NCBI GenBank assembly: GCA_035290085.1 | Contig: DATDVK010000110.1 | Span: 1 to 33,411, forward strand | Length of the DNA: 33,411 nucleotides | Direction: 5' to 3' | Origin: GWB1-54-5 sp035290085 | Lineage (GTDB): Bacteria > Patescibacteriota > Gracilibacteria > Peribacterales > Peribacteraceae | Shown here: piece after piece, positions 1-6,596 of the stretch | How positions within the stretch are numbered: position 1 is the stretch's first letter | Layout: every line of letters begins with the position of its first letter | Position numbers and translations under genes: made by a program | The notes under the pieces: model-generated | What the model was told of the DNA's origin: nothing | The model's database searches: none | The model's input: only the letters and a program-made list of their open reading frames with translations

Positions 1-1
1 G

Positions 2-1558
2 GCAGGAGCCCCGCCGTACGCGACCGGGGTGTTCTACCCCGATACCGACGGGAACGGATCGGTTGAACCGCTGGACGTCCTGAAGGGCATTAACCGCTTG
101 AATACGGTTGGTTCCCGGGTGGTGGACATCTTTGCCGATGCGCCAAACTGGTACGATGCCAGTGGAGACGGATACCACTCCCCGTTGGACGAGCTGCTGA
201 AGATAAACTGGCTCAACCAGCATGGGTCCGGACCGTTCCCGAAGCCGCCGCTCACCAACTTCGCTCCGCGAGGACAGGACATGGTCATCCCCATGCCGGA
301 GCAATCCAGCATGGCGTTCAGCGCCCCATTCCTCGACCCCGAACAGTTACCGATGGACTTCTGGGTGATCGATGGGCCGCAGCACGGCACCATCACCCAG
401 GCGGTTCCGAACGGCAATGTGTTCGTCTATCGCCCCGAGTACGGCTTCTTTGATGGCACGGATTACGTCATCATCGAGGCCATGGACAGCGGTGCCATGA
501 CGGCGACCGCACGCGTAGAATTCACTGTTTCGTTCGATCCCTCCTTACCCCACCCGCCAGTCGCGGTTGTGGATGTCCTTGAAACGTGGGATGACATTAC
601 CGGATGGATAGATCCAACGTTGAACGACCGTTCCTTCAGTGGGGCGTTGCAAGTTGTCGACAATACGCAAGCCCAGAACGGTCAAGTCAATAGGATCTGG
701 AATGGCCTCTTCTACACGCCGAACCATGGTTTCGTCGGGCAAGATGCGTTCGAGTACACCATCGAGGACGGGGCCGGGTTGCGCGCTGAGGGACGGGTTG
801 AAGTCACAGTGATGTTCAACAACCCACCAGTGCCGAGCAGCCCGACGTTCCAGATGGTTGAGGACAACGCTTTCGCGTTCGTTGCCCGAGACCTCGGAAC
901 GGATCCTGATGGCCATGCCCTTGATTTTGTGGTCCTGTCGTCTCCACAGCATGGTGGCTTCTCCACGAGCCAAGATCCGTGGTCGTATGTCCCAAATCCG
1001 GATTTCATCGGGGAGGACAGTTTCACCTACCTGCTGGTCGACGATTTTGGGAAGACCGCGGCCGGTGTGGTCACGATCAACGTCCTGCCGGATCTCTTCG
1101 AGGGTCCGTACCTCACGCGTTCCGAAGTGGTCTACTCGCTCGTGGAAGCGTATGCGGGCGGTGTGATCATCGACCACACCGGAGTGCAGTCGTACAGCGA
1201 CGTCCCTTCCACCTACTGGGCGTGGGCCCATTGGGAGGAGCTCTCTTCGGAGGGCTGGGACGACTCCGGGTTCGCGGTCGGCACCGAGGCCTACCCCGAG
1301 CGGCCGGTCACCTACGGGGAAATCGTCCTGCTGGGCGAGATCCTCACCGGGCGGCCGTACGCGAACGGGATGCACCTGGCCACGGCGGTGGATCTGTGCT
1401 GGGTCACACAGGACGAAGCCAATCGTCCAGCGGATTCCGTGGCTACCCAGCGCGGGATCGCGCTCATGGCCGTGATGCACGAAGAGACCGCTTGCGGCCT
1501 CTCGCCCACGGACGTGGACCTGCTCGTGCAGGACTTCCTGCAGCAGATTCACCAGTAA
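2..1558 (+). CDS. Surface protein, 3' part: dockerin-like EF-hands, cadherin-like repeats, SLH-like tail (5' partial)
   Basis: The frame is open to the window edge, so the true start lies upstream; the GTG at 29 is internal. The visible part opens with two EF-hand loops of dockerin type I style (DTDGNGSVEPLDVLKGIN and, about 30 residues later, SGDGYHSPLDELLKINWLN). Three repeats of about 90 residues follow, of the cadherin-like/tandem-95 kind, each with a PQHG- or NPDF-type turn and a G-D-x-F-x-Y strand (for example GEDSFTYLLVDD). The last ~130 residues resemble S-layer homology motifs (SYSDVPSTYWAWAHW, then RPVTYGEIV). This suggests an exported protein held at the cell surface through the SLH-like tail, with Ca-binding EF-hands. 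Ligand and partner are unknown. An intrinsic terminator follows 35 bp after the stop. Confidence 0.8.
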   Translation, partial: AGAPPYATGVFYPDTDGNGSVEPLDVLKGINRLNTVGSRVVDIFADAPNWYDASGDGYHSPLDELLKINWLNQHGSGPFPKPPLTNFAPRGQDMVIPMPEQSSMAFSAPFLDPEQLPMDFWVIDGPQHGTITQAVPNGNVFVYRPEYGFFDGTDYVIIEAMDSGAMTATARVEFTVSFDPSLPHPPVAVVDVLETWDDITGWIDPTLNDRSFSGALQVVDNTQAQNGQVNRIWNGLFYTPNHGFVGQDAFEYTIEDGAGLRAEGRVEVTVMFNNPPVPSSPTFQMVEDNAFAFVARDLGTDPDGHALDFVVLSSPQHGGFSTSQDPWSYVPNPDFIGEDSFTYLLVDDFGKTAAGVVTINVLPDLFEGPYLTRSEVVYSLVEAYAGGVIIDHTGVQSYSDVPSTYWAWAHWEELSSEGWDDSGFAVGTEAYPERPVTYGEIVLLGEILTGRPYANGMHLATAVDLCWVTQDEANRPADSVATQRGIALMAVMHEETACGLSPTDVDLLVQDFLQQIHQ

Positions 1559-1593
1559 CGCCGTTTGAAAGCCGAAACTATTTTTGAACCCCC

Positions 1594-1633
1594 AAATCGC
1601 AGAGGCACTTGGAAACCCCTCTGCGATTTTTTT
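1594..1633 (+). terminator. Rho-independent terminator of the surface-protein gene
   Basis: A perfect 12-bp stem, AAATCGCAGAGG (1594-1605) with CCTCTGCGATTT (1618-1629), encloses a 12-nt loop and runs into a T tract to 1633. It lies 35 bp after the stop codon at 1558. Confidence 0.9.
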
Positions 1634-1826
1634 GCATAGTTGTCGTTTGTATTGACTGCTTATCTTTCAAACGGGTAGCGTTCATAGCGGCTGGAATCAC
1701 CTTCTTGGTGGGGCTGATACTCGCGGCTCCGGAAGGAATGGGTCCCTTCTTAAGCCAGGAAGGCTCTAGCTGCTTCGGGGCCGGGTGCAAAGATCGTATC
1801 GATGCACCTGGCCCTTAATTTTTTTT
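1634..1826 (+). other. Terminator-bounded segment: small RNA or eroded small membrane peptide
   Basis: This stretch between two intrinsic terminators (1594-1633 and 1778-1826) is sized like a short independent transcript. One plus frame is open to a TAA at 1816-1818 and reads like a lipoprotein or signal sequence (KRVAFIAAGITFLVGLILAA, then a polar tail with two cysteines). It has no usable start: its only in-frame ATG/GTG/TTG codons upstream of the polar tail lie inside terminator 1 (TTG 1609) or within the hydrophobic stretch. A TTGACT at 1652-1657 could be a -35 box, but no good -10 follows. Either a small RNA, a peptide using a non-canonical start, or a decayed gene; I cannot decide. Confidence 0.3.
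1778..1826 (+). terminator. Strong rho-independent terminator upstream of the RluA-family gene
   Basis: A 12-bp stem (GGGCCGGGTGCA 1778-1789 with TGCACCTGGCCC 1803-1814, one G-U pair) is followed by TTAA and a run of eight T. There is no annotated gene between it and the previous terminator, which implies a short transcript ends here. Confidence 0.85.
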
Positions 1827-1861
1827 GTTCCCCTTGGCTGTTGGCTGAGAGAACGTTCGAG

Positions 1862-1867
1862 TAGAGT
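1862..1867 (+). promoter_or_regulatory. -10 box next to the pseudouridine synthase start
   Basis: TAGAGT ends 6 nt before the ATG at 1874, so transcription would begin at or just before the start codon and the mRNA would be leaderless. The possible -35 (TTGGCT) is only 15 bp upstream, so this call rests mainly on the -10 position and on the same arrangement at other genes in the window. Confidence 0.45.
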
Positions 1868-1873
1868 ACCTCC

Positions 1874-2530
1874 ATGTCCATCTCCCGTGACCGCATCCTC
1901 TACGAAGACGCGTACCTCCTCGCAGTAGATAAGCTCGGCGGGGAATTGGTGGTGAAAGGCAAAGGGGAAGTGGGGAAATTGCCTCTTCTGGATTTCCTGA
2001 AGAAGGACTATCCCGGACTCCGCACGCTCCATCGTCTGGACTTTGAAACATCGGGGGTCGTCGTCTTTGCGCGTACGAAAGAAGCGTATGAGCAAGTGAT
2101 GGCTGCGCATTTTGCCGGGTGGAAGAAGATCTACCGCACTCTCGTCGTAGGGAGGATGGACCGGGAAAAGGGAGAGGTTCATAAGCCGCTTCCGGCCCGC
2201 AGCGGGAAGGGGACTGTGGAGGCGGTGACCCGGTACACCGTGCTGGATCGGTTTGCGAACTCCAGTGACGTCGAAGCCGAAATAGAGACCGGCCGCCACC
2301 ACCAGATCCGGCGTCACTTCGCTTCCATCGGGTACCCCCTTGTTCTCGATCATGTGTACGGGAACGAGAAGTTCAACCGCGTGTTCACACAGGAATTCGG
2401 GTACAGGAAATTCTTCCTTCATGCTGCAAGGGTGGAACTTCCTCATCCCATCACAGGAAAAAGCATCGTAATCGAAGCACCATTGCCAAAAACATTTGAG
2501 AAGATCATCAAGACGCTCAAATCACTGTGA
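1874..2530 (+). CDS. RluA-family RNA pseudouridine synthase
   Basis: Isomerises uridine to pseudouridine in rRNA or tRNA; the target site cannot be told from the sequence. The 218-residue protein has the family signature HRLDFETSG at residues 53-61, where Asp56 is the expected catalytic aspartate, and the later ETGRHHQIRRH motif typical of RluA/RluD/YlyB enzymes. There is no N-terminal S4 domain, so it is a minimal catalytic-domain form, as in RluA rather than RluC or RluD. The ATG at 1874 is preceded by no Shine-Dalgarno but by a -10 box 6 nt upstream. It stands alone: a terminator precedes it and a ~600-bp non-coding stretch follows. Confidence 0.93.
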   Translation: MSISRDRILYEDAYLLAVDKLGGELVVKGKGEVGKLPLLDFLKKDYPGLRTLHRLDFETSGVVVFARTKEAYEQVMAAHFAGWKKIYRTLVVGRMDREKGEVHKPLPARSGKGTVEAVTRYTVLDRFANSSDVEAEIETGRHHQIRRHFASIGYPLVLDHVYGNEKFNRVFTQEFGYRKFFLHAARVELPHPITGKSIVIEAPLPKTFEKIIKTLKSL

Positions 2531-3131
2531 AAGTGCCAGGGGGAGAAGCTGACATCGCTGTACCCATCGGTACAACCGCACCGACTGCGAAGTTGGGTCA
2601 TTGGTGCGTGTGCAGTCCGCAGAGCGGACAGCGCAGCGAGGAAGAAGCCTCCTCCCTCACCTTGGCGCGATTGGCTCAGAAAGAACCGTGCGAAGTATGC
2701 AAAGCGTTACCCGTTCGACAAAGCGTGGCTGCTCTGCGGCCGCGTCATCAGAAAGTCATTCCTTCAGGGGCGGGCTCAGGGCGAAGCGCGGGGGCTCTGC
2801 CCCCGCGTGCTTCACGGTTGCCGACAATCATTTTCAGGTTGTTTTGATGGAGCCGGGGTGGGAAAACTGCTCCATGTCCTAGGCCATGTTCCGGGGGCTT
2901 TTTGAGATGCTCCCCGATGCATGCCGCAGACTGCGACATGAGAAGCCCGATTGCTTCTCGAGAATATGCCGCACAAACTGCGACTTGCAGTGAGACCAGG
3001 AATGGCCTCCTCCTCCCACCTCGGCGTTGTTCTCTTACACGAAAAGAACGTGGGAGAAATTTATTCCTCTACTATGATTATGCAATAATTTTCCAAAGAT
3101 TTTCTCCAGTGGTTATTTCTGCCTGGAAGCG
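2531..3131. other. 600-bp gene-free stretch with many hairpins and a short direct repeat
   Basis: No convincing gene. Visible structure: TGTACC-CATC-GGTACA near 2570, GTCCGC-AGA-GCGGAC near 2615-2629, a GC-rich hairpin near 2783-2812 (GCGGGGGC loop GCCCCCGC, flanked by GAAGC and GCTTC), GAGAAGC-CCGATT-GCTTCTC near 2940-2959, and a TTCTC..CACG / CGTG..GAGAA hairpin near 3029-3058. A short direct repeat, TGCCGCA then ACTGCGAC, occurs twice between 2922 and 2984. The reading frame continuing after the previous gene's TGA stays open to about 2910 and contains protein-like text (for example KYAKRYPFDKAWLL) but has no start codon, so it may be a decayed gene. From about 3055 the DNA is AT-rich. Structured RNA, gene relic and repeat are all possible. 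Confidence 0.4.
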
Positions 3132-3212
3132 CTAGACACGGCGTCGTTTGTCGATGCCGCAACGTATGTACAAAGTATGTAAAATTTTGACTGCAAACGG
3201 CGCTGTGTCTAG
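3132..3212 (+). repeat. Inverted-repeat element 1 (81 bp) carrying the trpS promoter
   Basis: The ends are CTAGACACGGCGTCGTTTG and, inverted, CTAGACACAGCGCCGTTTG. A second copy with the same ends lies at 28568-28705. Both copies share the same left end for about 22-25 bp (through GTTTGTCG) and the same right end (TTTGAYTG..AACG..GTGTCTAG), so they are homologous and have the same orientation relative to the downstream gene. CTAG at both tips may be part of the element or a 4-bp target duplication. No transposase is encoded. Either a MITE-like element or a cis-regulatory module; the sequence does not decide. Confidence 0.75.
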
Positions 3213-3215
3213 CAT
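3187..3215 (+). promoter_or_regulatory. trpS promoter spanning the end of the inverted-repeat element
   Basis: The -35 is TTGACT (3187-3192) and the -10 is TAGCAT (3210-3215), with a 17-bp spacer. The -10 is built from the last bases of the element plus the flank. It ends 6 nt before the trpS ATG, predicting a leaderless mRNA. Confidence 0.6.
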
Positions 3216-3221
3216 ACGTTC

Positions 3222-4178
3222 ATGCGCGTGCTCTCCGCCATGCAGCCCTCCGGGCAGCTGCACTTGGGAAACTACTTCGGTTCCATGAAGCCGAACCTCG
3301 ATTTCCTCGCGCAGTCGGAGGACAGCTACTTCTTCATTGCCGATCTCCACGCCCTCACCTCGGTGCAGGATCCCGCACTTCTCCGGCAGTACAGGGAAGA
3401 TGCCATTCTGGGCTATCTTGCGGCGGGATTTGATCCCAAGAAGGCGGTGATCTTCTACCAGTCCGAGGTGCCGGAACACACGGAGCTTCTGTGGATTCTC
3501 TCCACGGTGTCCCCCGTGGGTTTGCTGGAGCGTGCGGTGAGTTATAAGGAGAAAGTGGAGAAGGGTATTTCCGCTTCCGTCGGCTTGTTTGCGTATCCTG
3601 TGCTGCAGGCGGCGGACATCCTGCTGTATGGTGCGGACAAGGTCCCCGTCGGGAAAGATCAGAAACAGCATGTGGAGATGGCGAGGGATATCGCCATCAA
3701 GTTCAACAACCAGTTTGGGGAGGTTCTCACGGTGCCGGAGCCGGTGATTGGTGAGGAAGTTGCGGTGGTCCCCGGTATAGACGGGCAGAAGATGAGCAAG
3801 AGCTACGGCAATACCATTCCGCTCTTCGGGGATGAGAAGGAAGTGAAGAAGGCGATTATGGGGATCGTGACCGATTCCAAGGAAAAAGATGATCCCAAGG
3901 ATCCTGAGACCTGCATCATCTATCAGATTCACCGTCTCATGCTGGGGAAGAAGGAGGCTCTTGCTTTGGCAAAGGAGTACCGCAGCGGGCTCCCGTACGG
4001 GGAAGCCAAGAAGAAGCTCTTCCAGTCGTACATGGAGTTCTTTGGGCCTATGCGTCAGCGCAGGGAGGTAATTTCTCTGAAAGAGGCACGGCATGTGCTG
4101 GATGAAGGGGCCAAAAAAGCCCGCTTTGCAGCCCAGAAGACGATGGAGGAGGTGCGCAGGGCCATTGGATTGAGGTAG
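3222..4178 (+). CDS. trpS: Tryptophanyl-tRNA synthetase
   Basis: Charges tRNA-Trp with tryptophan using ATP, in the cytoplasm. The 318-residue class Ic synthetase has the HIGH-type motif PSGQLHLGNY at residues 9-18, the GKDQKQHVEMARDIA stretch near 147-161 typical of bacterial TrpRS, and KMSKS at residues 190-194. Length is near the family norm (about 325-340). The ATG at 3222 is the first residue of the conserved N-terminal strand (MRVLSAMQPSG), so there is no room for a different start. No Shine-Dalgarno; the start lies 9 bp after an inverted-repeat element that seems to supply the promoter. The next gene has its own promoter inside the 3' end of trpS. Confidence 0.97.
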   Translation: MRVLSAMQPSGQLHLGNYFGSMKPNLDFLAQSEDSYFFIADLHALTSVQDPALLRQYREDAILGYLAAGFDPKKAVIFYQSEVPEHTELLWILSTVSPVGLLERAVSYKEKVEKGISASVGLFAYPVLQAADILLYGADKVPVGKDQKQHVEMARDIAIKFNNQFGEVLTVPEPVIGEEVAVVPGIDGQKMSKSYGNTIPLFGDEKEVKKAIMGIVTDSKEKDDPKDPETCIIYQIHRLMLGKKEALALAKEYRSGLPYGEAKKKLFQSYMEFFGPMRQRREVISLKEARHVLDEGAKKARFAAQKTMEEVRRAIGLR

Positions 4179-4198
4179 AGGCAGAAATTTGGTATAAT
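4170..4198 (+). promoter_or_regulatory. Promoter of the secreted protein after trpS
   Basis: TTGAGG (4170-4175), a 17-bp spacer and TATAAT (4193-4198) with an extended TG: TTTGGTATAAT. The -35 overlaps the last codons of trpS. Transcription would begin near 4205, downstream of the ATG at 4202, which moves the likely protein start to 4223. Confidence 0.8.
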
Positions 4199-4222
4199 GG
4201 TATGAAAATACCAACACACATC

Positions 4223-4915
4223 ATGAAGAACCGAAGATCCGCACACGTTCTCATCACAGCGCTCCTGGGGGTGATGACTATTCCAGTCGCAGTGCAGCAT
4301 GTACTGCTAGGTTCTGTTGTGAGTGACGAAGGAGACTATGCCATCTTCCGTTCTCTGGATGACGACGGAATGAATTTCCAGGGAGAGGATATTCGCCAGG
4401 ATGTCATCGATTACCAGAGTACGTTCCGTGCCCAACGGCGGGCATACTCACGTGCCGTTGAGCGCTGCCGTGACCGCCGCAGGGAGGACGAGAGCATCGA
4501 ATGTCCGGAATTCAATGATGCCGATGCGTATGAGGCAGATGTGATTCAGCCTGTGCATGCGGCTGCGGAACCCGGGCAGGGAGTGCGTGAGGCTCCGAGC
4601 AGCCGCGAACTTGTGCGCCAGCTGAGCACCGAAGAAAGGGAGCTGCTCCGCACGTATACGCGTGCAGGGTTCTGCAGCACCACATTGGGCGAGTCTCTCT
4701 ACGAGCTCTGCCGTGCCATTGTCGGCGAGGAGGACACCAAAACAGCACCCTCGGGATTTATCAATGACAATGTTCTACTCCACAGTCGCTACGCCGCGCC
4801 GCGCCCAACTCTGAAGTTGCGGCTGCAGATGCTGGACGAAGCTATCTCCGGTTCACGTGGCCGCCGCACCGACGTGGGTGGCCCCATGCGGTACCAGGGA
4901 GGCTTGAATAAGTAG
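4223..4915 (+). CDS. Secreted or membrane-anchored protein of unknown function
   Basis: I do not recognise the family. The 230-residue protein begins MKNRRSAHVLITALLG, a basic stretch then a hydrophobic segment as in a signal peptide or N-terminal anchor. The rest is charged and mostly helical, with a Glu/Arg-rich middle and four cysteines in two pairs (CRDRRREDESIEC and, later, CSTTLGESLYELC) that could form disulfides outside the cell. The frame also has an ATG at 4202, seven codons upstream, but a strong TATAAT at 4193-4198 puts the transcript start beyond it, so I use 4223. It is monocistronic or followed by maf, which has its own putative -10. Exported coiled-coil or helical proteins recur in this window. 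Confidence 0.75.
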   Translation: MKNRRSAHVLITALLGVMTIPVAVQHVLLGSVVSDEGDYAIFRSLDDDGMNFQGEDIRQDVIDYQSTFRAQRRAYSRAVERCRDRRREDESIECPEFNDADAYEADVIQPVHAAAEPGQGVREAPSSRELVRQLSTEERELLRTYTRAGFCSTTLGESLYELCRAIVGEEDTKTAPSGFINDNVLLHSRYAAPRPTLKLRLQMLDEAISGSRGRRTDVGGPMRYQGGLNK

Positions 4916-4940
4916 CGTTCCAAATACTCGCTTCTTCATT

Positions 4941-4958
4941 GCGACTTGGTAGTACTAT
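4941..4958 (+). promoter_or_regulatory. Putative maf promoter motif (TTGGTAGTACTAT)
   Basis: GCGACTTGGTAGTACTAT ends 8 nt before the maf ATG at 4967. TACTAT (4953-4958) is a plausible -10, giving a leaderless mRNA. An almost identical motif, GCAAGTTGGTACTACTAT, precedes the aminotransferase gene at 22325-22342. No clear -35 is visible. Confidence 0.45.
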
Positions 4959-4966
4959 GCTGGTGT

Positions 4967-5554
4967 ATGAGCACTCCGTTCGTGCTTGCATCGGCGAGTC
5001 CGCAGCGCAAAATGCTTCTTCAGGGTCTTGGTGTGGATTGCATCGTTTGTGCGAGTGAGAAGGCCGAGTCGGTGTGCATGGAGGCAGATCCGGTGGAGCG
5101 TGCAAAAATACTCGCACGCCTGAAGGCGGATGATGTCGCCAGGCAGTACCCTGATGCTTGGGTCCTCGGAGGCGATACGCTGGTTGTTTCTTCTCGGGGA
5201 GAGCTCCTTGAGAAGCCGCTCGACGCGGATGACGCCCGGCGCATGCTCCGCTTCCACAGCGGTTCGGCTTCCACTGTGCACTCAACACTGTGCCTCAGGA
5301 GTCCTGCCGGAAAGTTTTTCGAGGGACTCTCGACGTCGAACGTGTATTTCCGGGAGCTTTCGGATGCAGATATTGAATGGTGGATAGCCACAGGACTGTG
5401 GAGGGACCGTTCGGGTGCCTTCCAGATCGATGGCCATGGCCAGCTCCTCATCTCGCGCCTCGAAGGAGACTGGTCGGGTGTTGTGGGGTTGCCGGTGTTC
5501 TTGTTCGGAGAGCTCTGCAGGCAGGCAGGTCTTGATTTGTTTCCAAAGAGATGA
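4967..5554 (+). CDS. maf: Maf-family nucleoside triphosphate pyrophosphatase
   Basis: Hydrolyses non-canonical or cell-cycle-linked nucleoside triphosphates (dTTP, UTP or modified bases, depending on subfamily) to the monophosphate and pyrophosphate. Family motifs in order over 195 residues: the N-terminal SxSxR-type phosphate loop as SASPQRK (residues 9-15), GGDTLV with Asp70 as the expected catalytic base, EKP at 82-84, GAFQIDG near 150-156 and GDWSGVVGLP near 167-176. I start at ATG 4967 because VLASASPQRK is the normal N-terminus of the family; a TTG 21 bp upstream in frame lies in the promoter. It is convergent with the suhB-like gene; a palindrome covers both stops. Confidence 0.93.
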   Translation: MSTPFVLASASPQRKMLLQGLGVDCIVCASEKAESVCMEADPVERAKILARLKADDVARQYPDAWVLGGDTLVVSSRGELLEKPLDADDARRMLRFHSGSASTVHSTLCLRSPAGKFFEGLSTSNVYFRELSDADIEWWIATGLWRDRSGAFQIDGHGQLLISRLEGDWSGVVGLPVFLFGELCRQAGLDLFPKR

Positions 5555-5585
5555 GAATAAGAGAGTAAGAGCACCCTCTTATCTC
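5553..5585. terminator. Palindrome between convergent maf and suhB-like genes
   Basis: GAGA-A-TAAGAG (5553-5563) can pair with CTCTTATCTC (5576-5585), a 10-bp stem with one bulge that overlaps both stop codons. It lacks a U tract on either strand, so termination is an inference from position. Confidence 0.4.
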
Positions 5586-6411
5586 ACGTGAGGTTCTTCT
5601 CAAACACAAATGAACACAGCTCATCAAAGATCGGTGCAGTGGAAGCGACGGCCAGGAGCCCTGAGCGCTTGTTTTTTGGCTCGAGAAACTCGTACCGGTA
5701 CTTGCCCCCAGCTTCTTCCATCATAAGGAAGCCTGCAGCGATGTCCCACAGCCGAATGCCTCTGAAGAAAGCTCCGTCGTTCTGCCCAAGAAGAATTTCT
5801 CCAAGCTCCTGGATGGCGCAGCCATAGTTTTCCATCGAAGCGCAAAATGGCATGGAGGCGTACCAGGCACCATCTTTTCCCTCTTCCGCGCGGCGCAGGA
5901 TGTTCGATGAGAGAATCGCATCATGCATTCCCTTTGTCTGCCGCAGCGAAACCTTCCGCCCGTTGATGGTGGCTCCTTTCCCGAGTGCCCCCTGGTACAG
6001 CTTCTTGAGAAGGGGCATGTACATAACACCTGCTTGGAATGTGCCGTTTTTCTGGACGGTGACGATCGTACCGAAGTTCTCTTTGCCGTGGACGAAGTTC
6101 GTCGTTCCATCCAGCGGATCGATGATCCACTCGTAGGGGGAGTCGGGATTTCCCAAATCATCTGCTCCTTCTTCCTCTGCGATGAACCGGTGATCCGGGA
6201 AGTGGTCCTGAATGGCAGAGATGATGGCATCCTGCGCGAGTCGATCCGCCTCTGTAACGAGGTCGATAGGGGAGCTCTTTGTACCTACTTCCAGCCGATC
6301 AGTTGCATGTGCTCCAAAGACGGCATGGTGCTTATCCACGAGTAAATCTGCAGCTCTCAGTACTGCCTCATTCGCGATTTCCAGCAGCGTTTCAACGGAG
6401 GGAGTACTCAT
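5584..6411 (-). CDS. Inositol monophosphatase family phosphatase (SuhB/CysQ-like)
   Basis: A metal-dependent phosphomonoesterase with the inositol monophosphatase fold; substrates in the family are inositol phosphates, 3'-phosphoadenosine phosphate or fructose-1,6-bisphosphate. The 275 residues carry DLVTEAD (50-56), the metal-binding IAEEEG (77-82), WIIDPLDGTTNFVHG (95-109) with Asp98 and Asp101, and a late WDIAAG motif. All metal ligands expected for the family are present. The start ATG (6409-6411) overlaps by 4 nt the stop of an upstream 45-codon acidic ORF, which suggests translational coupling. It could act in NAD, PAP or inositol phosphate metabolism; nothing nearby fixes the substrate. 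Confidence 0.9.
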   Translation of the reverse strand: MSTPSVETLLEIANEAVLRAADLLVDKHHAVFGAHATDRLEVGTKSSPIDLVTEADRLAQDAIISAIQDHFPDHRFIAEEEGADDLGNPDSPYEWIIDPLDGTTNFVHGKENFGTIVTVQKNGTFQAGVMYMPLLKKLYQGALGKGATINGRKVSLRQTKGMHDAILSSNILRRAEEGKDGAWYASMPFCASMENYGCAIQELGEILLGQNDGAFFRGIRLWDIAAGFLMMEEAGGKYRYEFLEPKNKRSGLLAVASTAPIFDELCSFVFEKNLT

Positions 6412-6545
6412 GTCACCTCGTCTTCGACAGGATCATGCCCTTCGCCGATCATCTCTCCAATTTCGTCACCCATGTTGTAGGTTCCTTCTTCCGGCTGACA
6501 GGTGTTCTTGTCATCATCGTCATCATCATCGTCATCAAAGAACAT
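6408..6545 (-). CDS. 45-residue poly-aspartate microprotein overlapping the suhB-like gene
   Basis: A very short ORF that I think is real. It encodes 45 residues: MFF, nine consecutive aspartates, then Lys, a single Cys, and an acidic tail (DEIGEMIGEGHDPVEDEV). Its TGA overlaps the ATG of the downstream phosphatase as ATGA, a typical operon junction. The Asp run uses mixed GAT/GAC codons. No Shine-Dalgarno is visible; a TACAAT about 28 nt upstream (6574-6579) may be its -10. It has no known domain that I recognise. A metal- or cation-binding cofactor of the Mg-dependent phosphatase is one idea; a leader peptide that tunes translation of the phosphatase is another. Confidence 0.5.
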   Translation of the reverse strand: MFFDDDDDDDDDKNTCQPEEGTYNMGDEIGEMIGEGHDPVEDEVT

Positions 6546-6596
6546 GATGAATGTGGGGAAAGAATGTAAGGCGATTGTAGAGCGCCTTGTGGGATA

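Noticed and set aside
545..1552. 335-codon open frame on the minus strand across the surface-protein gene
   Set aside because: It mirrors the plus-strand gene, which has recognisable domains; the minus translation is Arg/Gly/His-rich with no motif.
2527..2847. Plus-strand frame with CxC...CxxC (HWCVCSPQ...EPCEVC) as a zinc-binding protein
   Set aside because: It starts inside the stop region of the previous gene, has no upstream signals, and two other frames are equally open in this GC-rich DNA.
2528..2910. Read-through of the TGA after the pseudouridine synthase, with UGA recoded
   Set aside because: TGA is the stop of many intact genes here, including ATGA overlaps in four operon junctions, so the code is standard.
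2531..3131. RNase P RNA, tmRNA or 6S RNA in the long gap
   Set aside because: I looked for the GAGGAAAGTC-type core of RNase P RNA and a tRNA-like tmRNA end on both strands and saw neither.
4202..4222. ATG 4202 as start of the secreted protein after trpS
   Set aside because: A strong TATAAT ends only 3 nt before it, so the transcript should start downstream; ATG 4223 gives a better signal peptide.
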